Below, one piece after another: positions 4,756 to 5,423 of a DNA stretch of 5,423 bases. The DNA is from an uncultured Clostridia bacterium. Its GTDB lineage: Bacteria > Bacillota > Clostridia > Lachnospirales > Anaerotignaceae. The position numbers were made by a program, and so were the translations under genes. Below the pieces are notes generated by a model. The model was given only the letters and a program-made list of their open reading frames with translations. It did not search any database and was not told the DNA's origin. Every line of letters begins with the position of its first letter. Within the stretch, counting starts at the first letter, position 1. The DNA lies in assembly GCA_937919015.1 (NCBI GenBank), contig CALFPN010000013.1:1-5423 (forward strand), written 5' to 3'.

Positions 4756-5423
4756 TTATCGTTTTTTTGACTGGGCGGTATAGGCGGCACGAAGCATGAG
4801 GGGTTCGGTGAGGAATTTTTCGCCGAAATAGGTCAGATTCATGAGCAGGCCGGGGAGGATGACAACATCACCACGAAACATACCGTTTATGCCGATTTTT
4901 GCTACTTTTCGTGAAGTCAGGCCGCCGATGGAATGACGCACATTGGCGCGTTTATCGAAGCCCGTTTCCACATGGCCGGGACACAGGGCGGAAATTTTCA
5001 CGTTGGAGCCTGTGCGGCGGAGTTCCTCGTGGAGAGCTTCCGTGAAGCGGAGAACGTAGGACTTGGTGGCGTAATAGGCGGACATGAGGGGGCCGGCAAG
5101 AAAACCGGCGGAGGAGGCAACGTTGAGGATGTAGCCGCTATCCTTCGCCATAAAATCCTGCAGGAACAGTTTGGTGAGGATATGAACGGCGCGGATGTTC
5201 AGGTCGATCATGTTCAGTTCCGTTTCCAAGGGGACTTCCCAGGAAGGGCCAAAGGCCCCAAAGCCGGCGTTGTTGATGAGGATGTCGATATTTTCGGATT
5301 TTGTTTCTTCATATAAATAATAACAATCTTCTGCCTTGGACAGATCGACGGTTACGATTTTTACGTTTACGGGCAGACGTTTTGCCAGCTGTTTCATTTT
5401 TTTGGTATCTCTGCTGGCGATGA
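4756..5423 (-). CDS. Short-chain dehydrogenase/reductase (N-terminus beyond window)
   Basis: The frame is open to the right edge, giving 221 visible residues; the glycine-rich TGxxxGIG cofactor motif lies outside. The first residues, IASRDTKK, fit the second strand and helix of the Rossmann fold. The ATG at 5397 is internal, not the start. Counting from the edge, visible motifs are D26 in VDLS, NNAG (50-53), N75, the catalytic Ser in VASSAG (103/104), Tyr116 and Lys120 in YYATK, and CPGHVETGF (147-155). This is a complete N-S-Y-K active site of a classical NAD(P)-dependent SDR, probably reducing a carbonyl or oxidising an alcohol in the cytoplasm; the substrate cannot be read. The basic SR after strand two suggests NADPH. 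The C-terminal ~45 residues (GINGMFRGD, then a hydrophobic stretch) resemble the DltE/YqjQ-like uncharacterised SDRs. No link to the downstream membrane protein is evident. Confidence 0.93.
   Translation of the reverse strand, partial: IASRDTKKMKQLAKRLPVNVKIVTVDLSKAEDCYYLYEETKSENIDILINNAGFGAFGPSWEVPLETELNMIDLNIRAVHILTKLFLQDFMAKDSGYILNVASSAGFLAGPLMSAYYATKSYVLRFTEALHEELRRTGSNVKISALCPGHVETGFDKRANVRHSIGGLTSRKVAKIGINGMFRGDVVILPGLLMNLTYFGEKFLTEPLMLRAAYTAQSKKR

Noticed and set aside
4933..5316. A 127-codon plus-strand frame opposite the dehydrogenase
   Set aside because: Shadow of the SDR gene, whose catalytic motifs are intact on the minus strand.

Overview
The window reads as a chromosomal segment of a low-to-mid GC Gram-positive anaerobe, most likely a Clostridia-type member of the Bacillota. 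The basis is strong AGGAGG ribosome binding sites, sigma-A type promoters, T-tailed intrinsic terminators and the type of genes present; the genus cannot be fixed from sequence alone. Every protein-coding gene except the small toxin sits in an unremarkable context. The most distinctive locus is a compact antisense-regulated toxin module at 3369-3714.

Layout. 1-1535 (minus) is the N-terminal part of a large secreted, acidic, beta-rich, probably S-layer or cell-surface protein that runs off the left edge. 1536-1951 is a divergent intergenic region with hairpins, a palindrome, a plus-strand promoter and three copies of a TGAAATATT motif. 1952-3334 (plus) holds two diverged paralogues (148 and 149 aa) whose N-termini look like the start of Firmicutes phage tail-fibre proteins. 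Each is preceded by the same ~62 bp leader, exactly 600 bp apart. The second is followed by a coupled 106-aa charged, helical gene of unknown function. Each unit ends in an intrinsic terminator.

3369-3714 encodes a 43-aa single-span peptide resembling the Hol_Tox/Fst group of small toxins, with a GTG start. A convergent antisense RNA of about 88 nt starts from a near-consensus promoter buried in the 3' end of the next gene. The toxin mRNA ends can pair with each other, and the antisense terminator loop is complementary to the bases just before the toxin Shine-Dalgarno. This is the logic of type I toxin-antitoxin systems of the par/Fst kind.

3692-4537 (minus) is a YihY/BrkB-family inner membrane protein. 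4538-4755 is intergenic and carries a 26-bp tandem repeat and a nested palindrome. 4756-5423 (minus) is a short-chain dehydrogenase/reductase cut at its N-terminus by the right edge. The two minus-strand genes may be co-oriented neighbours rather than an operon, since a T-tailed hairpin lies between them. I see no evidence of a complete prophage, an insertion sequence, a CRISPR array, tRNA or rRNA.
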